Of a stretch of DNA of 64,000 nucleotides, positions 51,673 to 61,329 are shown one piece after another (within the stretch, counting starts at the first letter, position 1; each line of letters opens with the position of its first letter). Location of the stretch: assembly GCA_965223825.1 (NCBI GenBank), contig OZ245018.1:496001-560000 (forward strand). The letters run 5' to 3'. The notes beneath the pieces are model-generated. The model saw nothing but the letters and a program-made list of their open reading frames with translations. It was not told the origin of the DNA and did not search any database. Source of the DNA: CAJXQU01 sp965223825 (GTDB lineage Bacteria; Pseudomonadota; Gammaproteobacteria; CAJXQU01). The position numbers and the translations under genes are program-made.

Positions 51673-53409
51673 TCACCGTTTGTATAGATCTCTGAATTGG
51701 TCGCTGATCTTGCCATCGGCTGTCTGCACTATTGCTTTACGTTGTTGTTTGACCAACTTTCCGCGCAAGGATTCCACCAAGCCTGCGTATTCTGATTGGA
51801 TCATGACTTCATTCATGCCCCGGATACCAGGAACGAGCATTTGGATCTGTGGATAAGTGTCTCTTTCACGCCAACTTTCTAATAATTGTCCTGTTGAGAT
51901 CTGCGGTGTTTGGCTGATCTGTTGTGCAACGTCGAGTAACAACGGGATATCGGGGTGATCCAACATCACCAACTCTTCCGGCAAGGCGTGAGATGAAAGT
52001 AATTCGGGGTGCGTTAAAAGCAGGTGGATCGTTTTTGCAGCAACACTCCGCGTTCTTTGGCGGTTTTGCAGTGTGGGGCGTGAGCGTGGTGGTGCAACTG
52101 GTGGGGTAGGACCATTTGGTTGCGATGACGGCGGTGGGCTAAGTTGATTCAAATCGACACCAGTTAAATCCTGTGCGCGCTGTTTGAGCAACAATTTAAA
52201 CGCGCCGTTCGGCAATTGGTTGATCATCGGTGATAGTTTAGAAACCAATTGCGCACGACCTTCAGGTCCACTGAGATCGATATTACGGCTTAAGGTGTCG
52301 ATGAGGTGATCGGATAGTGGTGTTGTGTTTTCAGCGGCTTGGAAATACGCAGCGCCACGATCACGAATCAATGAATCGGGATCTTCACCGTCTGGCATAA
52401 ATAAAAATCGAACAGAACGACCGTCCAATAAAAAGGGCAGCGCAATTTGCAGTGCCTTCCAAGCTGCTCGCCGACCGGCATTATCACCGTCGAAGCAAAA
52501 TACGATTTCAGACGTCGATTTAAAAAGCCGTTGTAAATGATCCGGCGTGGTTGCAGTGCCGAGCGTTGCTGTGGCATTTGTTATCCCAAACTGCCCAAGT
52601 GCAACCACGTCCATATAGCCTTCGACAACGATGATGTTTTCTAAGTTTTTATTGCGTTGTCGTGCTTCAAAAAGGCCGTAGAGTTCACGGCCTTTTTGGA
52701 ATATGGGTGTTTCTGGAGAATTCAGATATTTTGGTTGATCGTCAGGATTAATCACGCGACCTCCGAAGCCGATCACGCGGCCACGAAGATCATGGATAGG
52801 GAAAGTGATGCGATCACGGAATCGATCGTAATGCCCTCCCGCTTCTTTCTCGACGATTAAACCCGCCTTCACCATGAGCGCAAGCGTTTCTGTTGAGGGG
52901 GATAATGCTGTTATCAGGTTATCCCAGCCGGGCGGGGCAAAACCGATGCCGAAGGCCGCCGCGGTTTTGCCATCCAAACCACGGTTTTTTAAATAAGTGA
53001 TGGCTCGTTGTTTTTGTGGATGTTGTCGAAGTTGTGCTTTGAAAAAGACGGAAGCGTCTTGCGTAATCTTGTAGACAGGATCATTATTTTGACGAGGTGC
53101 ACTGGCGGTATCAACAGGCACTTCCATGCCGGCACGTTTCGCCAATTCATGTACGGAATCTACAAAGTTGAGATGGTTGTATTCCATGAGGAAGCCAACC
53201 GCTGAACCGTTCGCACCACAACCGAAGCAATGGTAAAACTGTTTGACTTGGCTGACGGTGAAAGAAGGCGTTTTTTCGTTATGAAAAGGGCAGAGACCCT
53301 GAAAATCCTTACCTGCTTTGCGTAATTGAACATGATCGCCCACGACATCAACAATGTCGGTGCGATCAAGCAGATCGTCAATGAAGTTTTGTGGGATACG
53401 TCCGGCCAT
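51673..53409 (-). CDS. dnaG: DNA primase DnaG
   Basis: 578 aa. N-terminal CHC2 zinc finger (CPFHNEKTPSF then HCFGCGANG), catalytic TOPRIM region (IIVVEGYMDVVALGQFGI, EIVFCFDGDNAGRRAAWKAL), and a C-terminal helicase-binding domain after a proline-rich linker (PPPSSQPNGPTPPVAPP). It makes RNA primers for replication. It is followed by rpoD after about 186 bp, as in the classical macromolecular-synthesis operon. Confidence 0.98.
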   Translation of the reverse strand: MAGRIPQNFIDDLLDRTDIVDVVGDHVQLRKAGKDFQGLCPFHNEKTPSFTVSQVKQFYHCFGCGANGSAVGFLMEYNHLNFVDSVHELAKRAGMEVPVDTASAPRQNNDPVYKITQDASVFFKAQLRQHPQKQRAITYLKNRGLDGKTAAAFGIGFAPPGWDNLITALSPSTETLALMVKAGLIVEKEAGGHYDRFRDRITFPIHDLRGRVIGFGGRVINPDDQPKYLNSPETPIFQKGRELYGLFEARQRNKNLENIIVVEGYMDVVALGQFGITNATATLGTATTPDHLQRLFKSTSEIVFCFDGDNAGRRAAWKALQIALPFLLDGRSVRFLFMPDGEDPDSLIRDRGAAYFQAAENTTPLSDHLIDTLSRNIDLSGPEGRAQLVSKLSPMINQLPNGAFKLLLKQRAQDLTGVDLNQLSPPPSSQPNGPTPPVAPPRSRPTLQNRQRTRSVAAKTIHLLLTHPELLSSHALPEELVMLDHPDIPLLLDVAQQISQTPQISTGQLLESWRERDTYPQIQMLVPGIRGMNEVMIQSEYAGLVESLRGKLVKQQRKAIVQTADGKISDQFRDLYKR

Positions 53410-53441
53410 ACATCAAAGTATAACCTTCAAAAGAGTGGAAA

Positions 53442-53894
53442 CTAAGCTGAGAGTTGTTGTTTGATCATGCCGCTGACTTTACCCATGTCAGCCCGGCCTT
53501 GGAGCTTAGGCTTGAGCACACCCATGACTTTTCCCATATCCTTCATTTCGCTCGCGCCTGTTTCTTCGATAGCGGCGGCGATGAGTGTGGTGATTTCAGC
53601 TTCACCAAGTTGCTCGGGTAAATACTCTTGGATGATACCGATCTCGTATTTTTCCTGTTCGATCAGGTCTTGACGATCAGCCTTTTCATATTGAGCAATG
53701 GATTCACGCCGTTGTTTTGCCATCTTATCGAGAATCGCTGTGATATCCGCGTCGACCAGCTCAATGCGTTCATCGACTTCGCGTTGTTTGATAGCAGCTG
53801 TGATCAGACGAAGTGTTGCAAGGCGTGGCTTCTCTTTAGCACGCATGGCGTTTTTAACATCTTCGTTGAGGCGTGTTTTCAGTGTCTCGGACAT
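53442..53894 (-). CDS. GatB/YqeY domain protein
   Basis: 150 aa, entirely the YqeY domain that in GatB binds tRNA (LKTRLNEDVKNAMRAKEKPR, YLPEQLGEAEITTLIAAAIE, GKVMGVLKPKLQGRADMGKV). Stand-alone YqeY proteins are common between rpsU and dnaG in gammaproteobacteria; their function is not settled. It is within the rpsU-dnaG-rpoD operon on the minus strand, 67 bp after rpsU. Confidence 0.95.
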   Translation of the reverse strand: MSETLKTRLNEDVKNAMRAKEKPRLATLRLITAAIKQREVDERIELVDADITAILDKMAKQRRESIAQYEKADRQDLIEQEKYEIGIIQEYLPEQLGEAEITTLIAAAIEETGASEMKDMGKVMGVLKPKLQGRADMGKVSGMIKQQLSA

Positions 53895-53961
53895 AGGGCT
53901 CTGGGACCGGTGGTAAAACCAACGATCAATTTAGGTAAAATACGAGTTGATCGGGACGAGC

Positions 53962-54177
53962 TTAGTAAAGTCGTTTTTTCTGCAACGTCGTGCGAGATGC
54001 TTTTTTCTGCCAGCGTTTTACGGCTGCAGCGGCTTTACGTTTACGTTCTTGAGCAGGTTTTTCGTAGAATTCACGACGGTGTACTTCTGCAAGTGTTCCG
54101 GCTTTTTCACAAGCACGCTTGAAGCGGCGTAGTGCGATGTCGAAAGGTTCGTTGTCTCTAACCTTAACTGATGGCAT
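53962..54177 (-). CDS. rpsU: 30S ribosomal protein S21
   Basis: 71 aa, the exact length and sequence type of bacterial S21 (MPSVKVRDNEPFDIALRRFK, REFYEKPAQERKRKAAAAVK), a basic protein needed for initiation on the small subunit. First gene of the macromolecular-synthesis operon; divergent from tsaD over 109 bp that hold a LexA-type box. Confidence 0.98.
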   Translation of the reverse strand: MPSVKVRDNEPFDIALRRFKRACEKAGTLAEVHRREFYEKPAQERKRKAAAAVKRWQKKASRTTLQKKRLY

Positions 54178-54210
54178 TCGATGTTCCTATTAAATGTTAT
54201 GTATAAAGTA

Positions 54211-54226
54211 CTGTTTTACAGTACAG
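54211..54226. promoter_or_regulatory. Candidate LexA box upstream of rpsU
   Basis: CTGTTTTACAGTACAG has the CTGT-N8-ACAG pattern of gammaproteobacterial LexA sites, preceded by TA. It lies 34 bp upstream of rpsU, where the E. coli macromolecular-synthesis operon also has a LexA site. Confidence 0.6.
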
Positions 54227-54286
54227 CTTGCACTGCCTTAAAAAGGCGCATTATTCTAGTGGCTAATTTGGAGAAAAGCAAAGATT

Positions 54287-55291
54287 ATGCGCGTTTTAGG
54301 TATTGAAACTTCTTGTGATGAGACAGGCATTGCAATTTACGACACAAATCAAGGGCTTATCGCGCACCGATTGTTTAGTCAGGTGGACTTGCATGCCGTC
54401 TATGGCGGCGTTGTACCGGAGCTCGCATCACGCGATCATGTGCGACGCATTATCCCCTTAATTCGCGACGTGCTCGCCGAGGGAAGTACCGAAGAATCAG
54501 CGATCAATGGAATTGCTTACACACAAGGCCCAGGTTTGATTGGTGCGCTGATGGTTGGGATTGCTGTTGCACAAGGATTATCGTGGGCGTGGCAAGTGCC
54601 GGCGGTCGGTGTGCATCATATGGAAGGGCATTTACTCGCGCCGATGCTGGAGCCTGATCCACCGCTATTTCCGTTTATTGCTTTACTCGTGTCCGGTGGT
54701 CATACACAGTTGGTACGCGTGACAGGTGTTGGGGAGTACTTGATCCTAGGAGAGACACTAGATGATGCGGTGGGTGAAGCATTTGATAAAACAGCTAAAT
54801 TGCTTGGCTTGGGATACCCGGGCGGTCCTGCGATTGAGAGGTTAGCGCGATCAGGTCAATCGGGGGTTTATGATTTTCCGCGTCCGATGATCAACCGTCC
54901 CGGTTTGGATTTTAGTTTTAGTGGATTAAAAACGTTTACACGGACGACGTGGGAAGTGTCTGATCAGTCTGCTCAGAGTAAGGCAAACATTGCACGTGCA
55001 TTCTCTGAGGCTGTGGTAGATACGCTTAAAATTAAGTGTGAGCGCGCACTCAAGCAGGAGGGTTTGGAGCGACTCGTGATCGCAGGTGGTGTTAGTGCAA
55101 ACCAACTATTACGTGATCAGCTTAAAACGTTGGATGCGGATGTATTTTATCCGCGGCTGGAATTTTGCACCGATAATGGCGCAATGATCGCATACGCTGG
55201 CGCGTTGAGATTACTTGCAGGAGAACGCTCATCGCAGGCATTTTCAGCACGTGCACGCTGGTCGATGACAGATCTCTCGGCAGGACATTAA
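54287..55291 (+). CDS. tsaD: tRNA threonylcarbamoyladenosine biosynthesis protein TsaD
   Basis: 334 aa. The ASKHA-fold ATPase starts GIETSCDETGIAIYD, has the metal-binding histidine pair in HHMEGHLLAPML, and IALLVSGGHTQLVRV. The C-terminal AGGVSANQLLRDQL completes the fold. With TsaB, TsaC and TsaE it puts t6A on A37 of tRNAs reading ANN codons, including the tRNA-Ile2 near here. Its neighbour rpsU is divergent, the usual arrangement. Confidence 0.98.
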   Translation: MRVLGIETSCDETGIAIYDTNQGLIAHRLFSQVDLHAVYGGVVPELASRDHVRRIIPLIRDVLAEGSTEESAINGIAYTQGPGLIGALMVGIAVAQGLSWAWQVPAVGVHHMEGHLLAPMLEPDPPLFPFIALLVSGGHTQLVRVTGVGEYLILGETLDDAVGEAFDKTAKLLGLGYPGGPAIERLARSGQSGVYDFPRPMINRPGLDFSFSGLKTFTRTTWEVSDQSAQSKANIARAFSEAVVDTLKIKCERALKQEGLERLVIAGGVSANQLLRDQLKTLDADVFYPRLEFCTDNGAMIAYAGALRLLAGERSSQAFSARARWSMTDLSAGH

Positions 55292-55308
55292 ACGACGATT
55301 TAAATCGT

Positions 55309-55331
55309 GCGAGTAAAAGGTGATTACTCGC
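55309..55331 (+). terminator. Hairpin after tsaD
   Basis: GCGAGTAA, 7-nt loop, TTACTCGC, followed ten bases later by TTTTTT. Between convergent tsaD and the PEP-CTERM gene; could serve tsaD. Confidence 0.6.
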
Positions 55332-55349
55332 AAGCTTCGTGTTTTTTAT

Positions 55350-56123
55350 CTAGCAAGCTTTCACACGTTTTTTTCGACGTGTGAGTAATGTGCCGAGCAT
55401 ACCGAGTCCAACTAAACCAAGGAGACCCGGTTCTGGAACATCTTTGGTTTCGCCACCAATATCAGCAATCGCAACGCTACCGATCAGCATATCGTTAGCG
55501 CAGGTGTATCCCCAGCTAAAATACAAGTCATCACTGTTTAATAAGCCGCTCGAACCGAGATCCATTTGCATGCTGAGATACCCGCCGGATTCGTTTACTG
55601 ACCATGTACCATTATTTAATTTCGATGCGCCGGTGGTGTCGACGGCGATATCATAACCGTGGCGGTGTCCCGTTTCGACGAAATCATCACTACTCAGAAA
55701 ACTGTCGTTTGTCGCAAATAATGTGCCTGTGCCGCCTAAAGCACTCCAACGGTTATCCAATGCAAAACCATGCGTGAAGCTGTCGGCAGAATTTGAGATG
55801 AGTAGATCACCATAACCAATTCCGTTACCGAGGCCGTAAGTGGTGTTTGTCATATCGGCGTACATTTTATTGTCCGCAAGACCAGCATAGTTGGTATAAA
55901 TATCTACGGTAAGAACAGAGCCCGTCAGTTGAATATTAAATCCATGTAGATCGAATGTGTTGGATGAACCAACAACATCGCCCCAACCTCCGTGGTTAGT
56001 GCCAATGTAATTATCGTCCAGTGTGTAAGCATAACTTTGAGAAAAGCTAAACGTTGACAAAAGCGCGATGAGAGTGAGGGTTTTGCGAGCGGACGAGACG
56101 AGTCCGAAGGTAAAGATCTTCAT
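55350..56123 (-). CDS. PEP-CTERM sorting-signal exported protein
   Basis: ATG 56123 with AAGGA upstream gives a 257-aa protein with a signal peptide (FGLVSSARKTLTLIALLSTF, cleaved near SYAYT). The C-terminal PEP-CTERM signal is complete: PEP in KDVPEPGLLGLVGLGMLGTL, a hydrophobic helix, and the basic end RRKKRVKAC. The middle (GSNTFDLHGFNIQLTGSVLT, DLYFSWGYTCANDMLIGSV) is a beta-rich surface domain of unknown role. PEP-CTERM proteins are processed by exosortase and usually coexist with exopolysaccharide genes; no exosortase gene is in the window. Confidence 0.9.
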   Translation of the reverse strand: MKIFTFGLVSSARKTLTLIALLSTFSFSQSYAYTLDDNYIGTNHGGWGDVVGSSNTFDLHGFNIQLTGSVLTVDIYTNYAGLADNKMYADMTNTTYGLGNGIGYGDLLISNSADSFTHGFALDNRWSALGGTGTLFATNDSFLSSDDFVETGHRHGYDIAVDTTGASKLNNGTWSVNESGGYLSMQMDLGSSGLLNSDDLYFSWGYTCANDMLIGSVAIADIGGETKDVPEPGLLGLVGLGMLGTLLTRRKKRVKAC

Positions 56124-56225
56124 GTTCACAATCCTTGTGTTGATGATGATTAAGATTGAAATCAGTGTACATATTAATAAGTCCACGACAAACTGTGTCG
56201 GCAACGGAAAGAATGGAAATGGGCA

Positions 56226-57596
56226 ATGCATCACACAAAAAACGCGATCTCGCGCTGGCAGGAATCACTCGCAATCTACACCAAGCCAAAAGTCGCTGGC
56301 ATGCTGGTATTGGGATTCTCTGCGGGACTACCGATTCTGCTGGTTTTTGGGACGTTGTCATTCTGGTTGCGTGAAGCGGGCGTTGAACGAAGCACCATCG
56401 GTTTCTTTAGCTGGGTCGGCTTGGCGTACGCGATCAAGTGGGTTTGGTCACCGCTTGTGGACCGCCTACCGTTACCGTTCTTACGTCAGAAATTGGGACG
56501 ACGACGCAGTTGGTTGATCAGTGCTCAGTTTATGATCATGCTTGGCCTGATCGGCATGGCCATGACTGATCCGGCTCTCGATCTAACGCGCATGGCGCAA
56601 TTAGCGGTATTCGTCGCACTCGCCTCTGCAACTCAGGATATTGCGTTGGATGCGTATCGGATCGAAGCGGTGGATGAGGAATGGCAGGGTGCAATGGCCG
56701 CCAGCTACATGACCGGATATCGGTTGGGCATGATCACCGCCTCTGCCGGGGCGCTTGGGCTGGCGGCGTGGTTTGATCAGGATGAAGCGACCTACGAACA
56801 TTTGCCGTGGATGCTGACCTTTTTCTGCATGGCAGGGTTGATGCTGATCGGCGTGATTAGCACCTTGCTCACCCAAGAGCCACAGATTGACCCCGATCGG
56901 CTTGGTATGGTTGACGATCCTGCAGCGGCTCAAAGTGAGAGTACCTCAACATCTCCGTTTTTTTCGCTGTTTCTTAGATGGATTAGAAGCGCTGTGATCG
57001 CACCATTTAAAGATTTTTTTGCGCGTTATGCTTGGCGCGCATTGTTGATCTTGTTGTTGATCGGAAGTTACCGAATCTCGGACATTGTTTTGGGAATTAT
57101 GGCGAATCCGTTTTACGTCGATATGGGGTTTAGTAAAGGCGAAGTTGCAAGCATTACGAAAATCTATGGCGTGGTCATGACCATTCTCGGCGCTGGAGTG
57201 GGTGGTGTACTGATCGTTCGTTATGGAGTCATGCGGATTTTATTACTCGGCGCGATCTTGTCTGCTGGCAGTAATTTATTCTTTTCCCACTTGGCAAGCG
57301 TGGGCAATGATGTGACTTGGCTAACCGCTGTAATTTCATTAGATAATTTCAGTGCAGGCATTGCGACAGCCGCATTTGTTGCTTACATGTCTAGCCTGAC
57401 AAATGTGGCCTATTCAGCAACACAATATGCCTTGTTTAGTTCGGTCATGTTGCTACTGCCGAAATTTCTCGCCGGTTTTTCAGGCGTCGCAGTTGATCAG
57501 GTCGGCTACGAGACATTTTTTATTGGTACCGCTTTATTGGGCTTACCTGTGTTACTGTTGATCATTCTCGCCATGTATCTGGTACCTTCCGATTGA
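56226..57596 (+). CDS. ampG: AmpG-like MFS permease (muropeptide transporter family)
   Basis: 456 aa with about 12 to 14 hydrophobic segments. The N-terminal part (VLGFSAGLPILLVFGTLSFW, LREAGVERSTIGFFSWVGLA, YAIKWVWSPLVDR) and FVALASATQDIALDAYRIEA are typical for AmpG, which imports anhydro-muropeptides for peptidoglycan recycling. The assigned gene name follows family similarity; substrate not shown. A cytoplasmic loop rich in Ser/Gln near residue 225-245 separates the halves. Confidence 0.88.
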   Translation: MHHTKNAISRWQESLAIYTKPKVAGMLVLGFSAGLPILLVFGTLSFWLREAGVERSTIGFFSWVGLAYAIKWVWSPLVDRLPLPFLRQKLGRRRSWLISAQFMIMLGLIGMAMTDPALDLTRMAQLAVFVALASATQDIALDAYRIEAVDEEWQGAMAASYMTGYRLGMITASAGALGLAAWFDQDEATYEHLPWMLTFFCMAGLMLIGVISTLLTQEPQIDPDRLGMVDDPAAAQSESTSTSPFFSLFLRWIRSAVIAPFKDFFARYAWRALLILLLIGSYRISDIVLGIMANPFYVDMGFSKGEVASITKIYGVVMTILGAGVGGVLIVRYGVMRILLLGAILSAGSNLFFSHLASVGNDVTWLTAVISLDNFSAGIATAAFVAYMSSLTNVAYSATQYALFSSVMLLLPKFLAGFSGVAVDQVGYETFFIGTALLGLPVLLLIILAMYLVPSD

Positions 57597-57739
57597 ACCG
57601 GGAACCTTCCGCCACAATTCAGGTCATTATTTGTCGAGTTGACGTCATGCTTGTTCTATGCAAAATATGGCCGCTTACTTTCACTGGCAAGAATAATAAA
57701 TATGCCGGATAACCACACGTAAATCACTTAAACAATCTG

Positions 57740-58714
57740 ATGAATAACGCAATTGAAGTTCAGCATTTAAGCAAATCCTTTGGTTCGTTACGTGCTGTGA
57801 ATGATATTTCATTCACCGTTGCACGCGGCGAAGTTCTCGGGTTTCTCGGCCCTAATGGCGCCGGTAAATCCACCACGATGAAAATGATCGCCGGCTTTTT
57901 GGAACCCACATCGGGTACCGTTAGCATTTGTGGTCATGATGTTTTGGAAGATCCGATAGAGTTGAAGAAAAAGCTCGGCTATCTGCCGGAAGGCGCACCA
58001 GCTTATGGTGAGATGACGCCCCGATCATTCCTTCACTTTATCGCTGACATTCGCGGCCTGACCGGTGAATATCGCGAGCATCGTATTGAAGAGGTGGTGA
58101 AAAAAATTCATTTGGAAGGGGTTTTTGATCAACCGATCGAAACACTTTCTAAAGGCTTTAAGCGCCGGGTTGGTATGGCGCAAGCGATCTTGCATGATCC
58201 GGATGTGTTAATTATGGACGAACCGACCGATGGTTTGGATCCAAATCAAAAGCACGAAGTACGGAGTTTGATTCAAGCGATGGCGAAAGAAAAAGCCATC
58301 ATCATTTCAACGCATATTTTGGAAGAAGTGGACGCTGTTTGTGATCGCGCCATCATCATTTCACGTGGACGCGTGTTATTTAACGGCACACCGCGCGAAT
58401 TAATTTCACAATCGAAATACCACAACGCAATTGGTCTTCAAATCAAAACCGCACATGTCGATGAAGCCAATCGATTGCTGGCCATTTTACCGAGCGTGAA
58501 TCGTATCGAAGTTGAGAGTGAAGCGATGGGTATGACCAAATTACTCATCGTTCCGAACGACGGCATGAGTATCATTGCAACGGTCGGCGATATTGTGCAC
58601 GACAGTGGTTGGGAAGTGGGCGAAATTCGTGTTGAAGCTGGTCGTATCGACGAAGTCTTCCGCGCTGTCACTACCCAGACGAATACTGTTGCAGAGCAGG
58701 AGCATTTGTCATGA
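57740..58714 (+). CDS. ABC transporter ATPase (GldA-like)
   Basis: 324 aa. Walker A LGPNGAGKSTTMKMI, signature LSKGFKRRVGMAQAI, Walker B VLIMDEPTDGLDPNQ, then the H-loop STHILEEVDA. The C-terminal extension of about 90 residues is typical for GldA/NatA-type proteins. It overlaps the next gene by 4 bp and heads a four-gene operon with a permease, a GldG-like protein and a DUF4340 protein. In non-gliding bacteria the system's role is unknown. Confidence 0.93.
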   Translation: MNNAIEVQHLSKSFGSLRAVNDISFTVARGEVLGFLGPNGAGKSTTMKMIAGFLEPTSGTVSICGHDVLEDPIELKKKLGYLPEGAPAYGEMTPRSFLHFIADIRGLTGEYREHRIEEVVKKIHLEGVFDQPIETLSKGFKRRVGMAQAILHDPDVLIMDEPTDGLDPNQKHEVRSLIQAMAKEKAIIISTHILEEVDAVCDRAIIISRGRVLFNGTPRELISQSKYHNAIGLQIKTAHVDEANRLLAILPSVNRIEVESEAMGMTKLLIVPNDGMSIIATVGDIVHDSGWEVGEIRVEAGRIDEVFRAVTTQTNTVAEQEHLS

Positions 58715-59445
58715 AAAATATAAAAGCGATTTTTAAACGTGAACTGCGAGCTTATTTTGCCACGCCGGTGGCCTATGTTTTTATTGTTATCTTTTTATTC
58801 TTAACCGGGATTTTTACGTTTTATATCGGGAATTTTTATGAAACGAATCAAGCTGATTTAGAACCATTTTTTAGCTTTCACCCATGGTTGTATCTTTTTC
58901 TAATCCCGGCCATTTCTATGCGGCTTTGGTCGGAAGAACGCAAAACCGGCACCATCGAATTATTAATGACCTTGCCCGTTACCTTAAATGAAGCTGTCCT
59001 AGGTAAGTTTCTTGCGGCATGGTTTTTCACGGCGATCGCGTTGGCGTTAACGTTCCCGATTTGGATTACCGTTAACTATTTGGGCGACCCGGATAATACG
59101 GTTATTTTTGTGAGCTACATTGGGAGCTTGTTGATGGCAGGAGGCTTTCTTGCGATTGGCTCTTGTATTTCAGCGCTGACAAAAAATCAGGTGATTGCAT
59201 TCGTCATCAGTGTCGTACTGTGTTTCTTATTTATTTTGAGTGGTTTCCCGATCGTATTGGATTTCTTCAGTAGTTGGGCACCACAGTCCATTCTTGACGC
59301 GATCAGTTCGTTCAGTTTTTTAAGTCATTTTGATTCGATTAAAAAAGGCGTGATCGACATTCGCGATCTGATCTTTTTTGCGACCCTCATTGGCGTCTGG
59401 TTATATCTAAACACACTGGCGATTGAGAGTAAGAAGGCAAGCTAA
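58711..59445 (+). CDS. ABC-2 type permease (GldF-like)
   Basis: 244 aa with six membrane segments (YVFIVIFLFLTGIFTFYIGN, WFFTAIALALTFPIWITVNY, VIAFVISVVLCFLFILSGFP). LWSEERKTGTIELLMTLPVT is the characteristic ABC-2 loop. It overlaps the ATPase gene by 4 bp and forms the transporter with it. Two bases after its stop the GldG-like gene begins. Confidence 0.92.
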   Translation: MKNIKAIFKRELRAYFATPVAYVFIVIFLFLTGIFTFYIGNFYETNQADLEPFFSFHPWLYLFLIPAISMRLWSEERKTGTIELLMTLPVTLNEAVLGKFLAAWFFTAIALALTFPIWITVNYLGDPDNTVIFVSYIGSLLMAGGFLAIGSCISALTKNQVIAFVISVVLCFLFILSGFPIVLDFFSSWAPQSILDAISSFSFLSHFDSIKKGVIDIRDLIFFATLIGVWLYLNTLAIESKKAS

Positions 59446-59447
59446 TC

Positions 59448-61310
59448 ATGAGTAGAAAATTTCAAACGATCATAAAAGTTGGTCTCGCCATTGCGTTGTT
59501 TTTATCGTTGAACATTATCGCCAGTGGTGTCTTAACATCATGGCGATTAGATGTGACGGAAAATAAATTATTCACCTTGTCTGGAGGCACAAAAAATATT
59601 CTGAGTAATCTCGAAGAGCCCGTGACGTTACGTTATTACTTTTCGGGCACATTGCTTAACGGCATTCCAACGCTGAGTAATTATGGCGCACGCGTTCGCG
59701 ATATCTTAGAAGAGTATGCCGAAGCTTCGAACGGTAAACTCGAATTAATCATTACGGATCCAGAACCATTTTCTGATCTTGAAGATGAAGCCGTCAGCTT
59801 TGGTATGCAACAACTGCCACTCGGAGGCTCTGGCGAAATTGCGTATTTCGGTTTAGCCGGCACGAATACCACGGACGATGAAATCACGATTCCATTTTTC
59901 CAGCCAGAAAAAGAACAAACACTTGAATATGAGTTGACGAAAATGATCTACGATCTCGCGAATCCTAAAGATCGCGTAATCGGTGTGATCAGCACATTGC
60001 CAGTGTTCGGAGAAAGTAGTCCAGACGGACGCACACCTTCACAAGCGTGGGCGATCATGGAAATGTTGCGGAACGAATATCAAGTGCGTGATCTGGGCAC
60101 ACAGTTAAGTTATATCGAACCGGAAATTGATACTTTGTTAGTGATTCATCCGAAATCACTGAAAGACAAGACACTCTATGCTATCGATCAGTTTGTGCTG
60201 AAAGGTGGTAGCGCAATGGTCTTTGTTGACCCGATGTCTGAAGCAGATCAAACCATGCCCGATCCGCAAATGCAGATGGTCATGCCTGAACGTCATTCCA
60301 CCATGCCGGTTTTATTCGACAAATGGGGTGTGAAATTTGCCATCGATAAAGTCGCTGGTGATCGGGATGCGGCTATTCGTGTGCAATCTGGCAATGCGCG
60401 CGGCCCAGCAGAGCTGGCGTATATCCCGTGGATGCGACTCGACCCGACGCGTTTAAACCAAGATGATTTTTCAACAAATCAGTTGGCCTTGATTAATTTG
60501 GGGACGGCAGGTTTTATTGAGCAAGAAGAAGGCGCAAAAACAGAAATGACACCGCTGATCTTCACCAGCAAAAACGCAATGGCGTATGAACGCGATTCGA
60601 TTATTTTTGTACGTGATCCATCCGTGTTGTTAGATCAATTTAAATCTGAAGATAAAGAAATGGTAATCGCGGCACGCATTTCAGGTCCAGCCGAAACAGC
60701 GTATCCCGATGGTCGTCCGGCATCGGACGAGCCAGATCCAACCTTTATTAGCGAATCGAAAAATGGCATCAATCTGGTGGTTGTCGCGGACACCGATATT
60801 TTGTCTGACCGTTTCTGGGTGCAATATCAAAACTTCATGGGGTCACGTGTTCCGACACCGCATGCTGATAATGCGAAATTTGTATTAAATACGATTGATA
60901 TTTTAGGTGGTAATTCTGATCTGATCAGCCTGCGTAGCCGTAGTGAATACGCGCGACCTTTTGTGCGAGTGCAAGAGATAAAACAGAAAGCGGAAGAACA
61001 ATTCCGTGCTCAAGAGCAGGCACTGCAAGCGAAGTTGCAGGAAACTGAAGAAAAGATTCAGCAGTTACAGCAACAAAATGCGGATAGCAGCGGCACGCTA
61101 TTAAGTGTTGAGCAACGAGAGGAAATCGATAATTTCCGTATTGAACAAATTAAAACGCGTAAAGAATTACGCAATGTGCAACATGACTTAAATAAAAATA
61201 TTGAGAAGTTGGGTAATACGCTCAAGTTCTTAAACATTGGTCTTATCCCATTATTGATGGGCTTGTTTGCCATTGTGGTAGCTCTGATCAAACTGAATCG
61301 TAAGCGATAA
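59448..61310 (+). CDS. GldG-like ABC_transp_aux protein
   Basis: 620 aa. An N-terminal membrane helix (VGLAIALFLSLNIIASGVL), then the large periplasmic domain of the Gldg/ABC_transp_aux family (TLSGGTKNILSNLEEPVTLR, IGVISTLPVFGESSPDG, VLKGGSAMVFVDPMSEAD). A coiled-coil at about 505-590 (AEEQFRAQEQALQAKLQETE) and a C-terminal membrane helix (FLNIGLIPLLMGLFAIVVAL) follow. Partner of the ABC transporter upstream. Start ATG 59448 directly after the permease gene. Confidence 0.93.
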   Translation: MSRKFQTIIKVGLAIALFLSLNIIASGVLTSWRLDVTENKLFTLSGGTKNILSNLEEPVTLRYYFSGTLLNGIPTLSNYGARVRDILEEYAEASNGKLELIITDPEPFSDLEDEAVSFGMQQLPLGGSGEIAYFGLAGTNTTDDEITIPFFQPEKEQTLEYELTKMIYDLANPKDRVIGVISTLPVFGESSPDGRTPSQAWAIMEMLRNEYQVRDLGTQLSYIEPEIDTLLVIHPKSLKDKTLYAIDQFVLKGGSAMVFVDPMSEADQTMPDPQMQMVMPERHSTMPVLFDKWGVKFAIDKVAGDRDAAIRVQSGNARGPAELAYIPWMRLDPTRLNQDDFSTNQLALINLGTAGFIEQEEGAKTEMTPLIFTSKNAMAYERDSIIFVRDPSVLLDQFKSEDKEMVIAARISGPAETAYPDGRPASDEPDPTFISESKNGINLVVVADTDILSDRFWVQYQNFMGSRVPTPHADNAKFVLNTIDILGGNSDLISLRSRSEYARPFVRVQEIKQKAEEQFRAQEQALQAKLQETEEKIQQLQQQNADSSGTLLSVEQREEIDNFRIEQIKTRKELRNVQHDLNKNIEKLGNTLKFLNIGLIPLLMGLFAIVVALIKLNRKR

Positions 61311-61329
61311 CATAAGTACGACATTTATT

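Noticed and set aside
54206..54222. GTACTG-TTTTA-CAGTAC as a separate operator or terminator
   Set aside because: It overlaps the CTGT-N8-ACAG pattern, which explains the same bases better and is at the position known for LexA control.
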